Shown: in pieces, positions 60,872 through 64,000 of the stretch
How positions within the stretch are numbered: the stretch's first letter is position 1
Layout: each line of letters starts with the position of its first letter
Source of the DNA: Halichondria panicea
Lineage: Eukaryota > Porifera > Demospongiae > Suberitida > Halichondriidae
Assembly (NCBI RefSeq): GCF_963675165.1
Contig: NC_087383.1
Location: 5,434,839 to 5,498,838 of the forward strand
DNA: 64,000 nucleotides
Reading direction: 5' to 3'
Program-made: the position numbers and the translations under genes
The notes under the pieces: generated by a model
Seen by the model: the letters and a program-made list of their open reading frames with translations, nothing else
Database searches by the model: none
Told to the model about the DNA's origin: nothing

Positions 60872-61968
60872 AATGATAGGCAAATCAAGGAGCTGTATGT
60901 TAGTTTAGCATATACGCCTAGCTACTGTGAAGCTTGTCTCTACTGTGCACAAAAAAAATGGGGGAGGGGCTCGCTTGCACAATCATGCTTGTTAAATCGA
61001 GGGCGACTTGTAATGGAAAATGAGATAATTGATAAATTATTAATGATCTTTACCCAGCGATTGTGACGACTGATGCATGATGGACCACCATGTGCACAGC
61101 AATAATTATAGGGTTGGCTGAGACATGTACATACACCAGAGCAGTTGGTGTTGCATGCATGGTTATTAATAAAATGATTATTTGTATGGTTGATTAACAT
61201 TACTTCAAGCATTTTAACTGTTAACTGTTAAGCTGGCGTTTCATGACAAAAACGGTACGTAATTTTCAAACAAAGCGCAAAATTATGTAGCCTTTGCATT
61301 CAAAGCTGAGAACTATTGTACGTATAAATTGAATTTGGACAACTGAACACAAAATAATCGGCAGTTATTATATAGTTGACTCTGGCATGTTTAGTATAAT
61401 TTCTACTGCCATTTCATAGTATAATTATTCTTTTTTACAGTGCGTATTATTCTGTTCTCACTTCCTTTCTCATATTCTAACCTCCCCCCCCCCACACATA
61501 TTCTAACCTCCCCCCCCACGCATACATTCTAACTTCCCCCAAAACACATATTCTAATATAAACCCCCCCACGCATGCATTCTAACTTCCCCTCTACACAT
61601 ATATTCTAACCTCCCCCCACACACATAATTGTATTCTAACCTCCCCCCCAAACACATATTCTAACCTCTCCTCCACACACATATTCTAACCCCCGCCACG
61701 TATACATTCTAACCTCCCCCCACGTATACATTCTAACTTCCCCCCCCCCTACACACACAGACTGGGTCAGCTACAGGTGGGGGACAGGGTTCTGGCTATT
61801 AGCAATTGAATCTCACTTCCATTCTACAACGTATTTCACTTCTATTCCACAACAAAAAATTAATTATTCATCTCTAAGATGTAAACAAACTTAATAATGT
61901 ATCACGAACAAACAAACATTTCCACGTACACTTATCACATGAATAACGTTAATTTCAGTTTTATGTGT
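60872..61968. other. Intergenic with C-rich minisatellite
   Basis: This contains the promoter side of the adhesion GPCR and the 3' side of the HECT gene. No exon is convincing. Its main feature is the CT/CA-rich tandem array at about 61478-61750. Confidence 0.6.
61478..61750. repeat. Minisatellite, unit about 20-27 bp
   Basis: At least ten imperfect units with the core CACATATTCTAACCTCCCCC occur in a row. Units vary in the length of the C-run and in CACA/CGCA/CGTA variants. It lies just downstream of the HECT gene stop. Confidence 0.9.

Positions 61969-64000
<2,032 letters not shown>

Overview
The window looks like nuclear DNA of an early-branching animal, most probably a demosponge (inference). 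The signs are AT-rich sequence, very compact multi-exon genes with GT-AG introns down to about 45-55 nt, and many small non-autonomous DNA transposons. The gene content fits: a two-domain beta-gamma crystallin, an adhesion GPCR, a pseudogenised NLR-type leucine-rich repeat fragment, and animal versions of TADA3, a DENN-domain protein and a NEDD4-type HECT ligase. There is no prokaryotic gene organisation and no CRISPR array.

Layout. (1) About 318-17212, minus: a DENN-domain GEF, most like DENND3, with the DENN module first and a PH-like module after it; its C-terminus runs off the left edge. One large intron carries tRNA-Glu and tRNA-Lys genes. (2) 17718-22256, plus: a complete TADA3 (SAGA/ATAC adaptor), head-to-head with gene 1 across about 500 bp. 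(3) 22257-26300: gene-poor and rich in MITEs. (4) 26437-27445, plus: a beta-gamma crystallin with four Greek-key motifs. (5) 28282-39844, minus: a large secreted-then-membrane protein with signal peptide, beta-helix-like ectodomain, Cys-rich stalk and multi-pass C-terminus. (6) 40366-50847, minus: a large protein I do not recognise, with a basic/acidic N-terminus, helical TPR-like middle and beta-rich C-terminus. (7) 51860-52969, plus: an LRR pseudogene split by a transposon with a clean target duplication. (8) 53339-60871, minus: an adhesion GPCR (LRR-HormR-GAIN/GPS-7TM) whose GPS cleavage triad is altered. (9) 61969 to the right edge, minus: the C-terminal HECT lobe of a NEDD4-family ubiquitin ligase.

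The genes do not form a pathway; they are ordinary neighbours. The unusual content is structural. There is a perfect 38-bp hairpin beginning eight bases into an intron. Several transposon insertions can be dated against empty sites or reading frames inside the same window. At least three families of CAGGG-ended elements have 5-bp target duplications, and a TA-flanked MITE family has seven or more copies. Exon boundaries were placed by hand from splice signals, reading phase and family resemblance, so individual edges may be off by a few bases. No searches were run.
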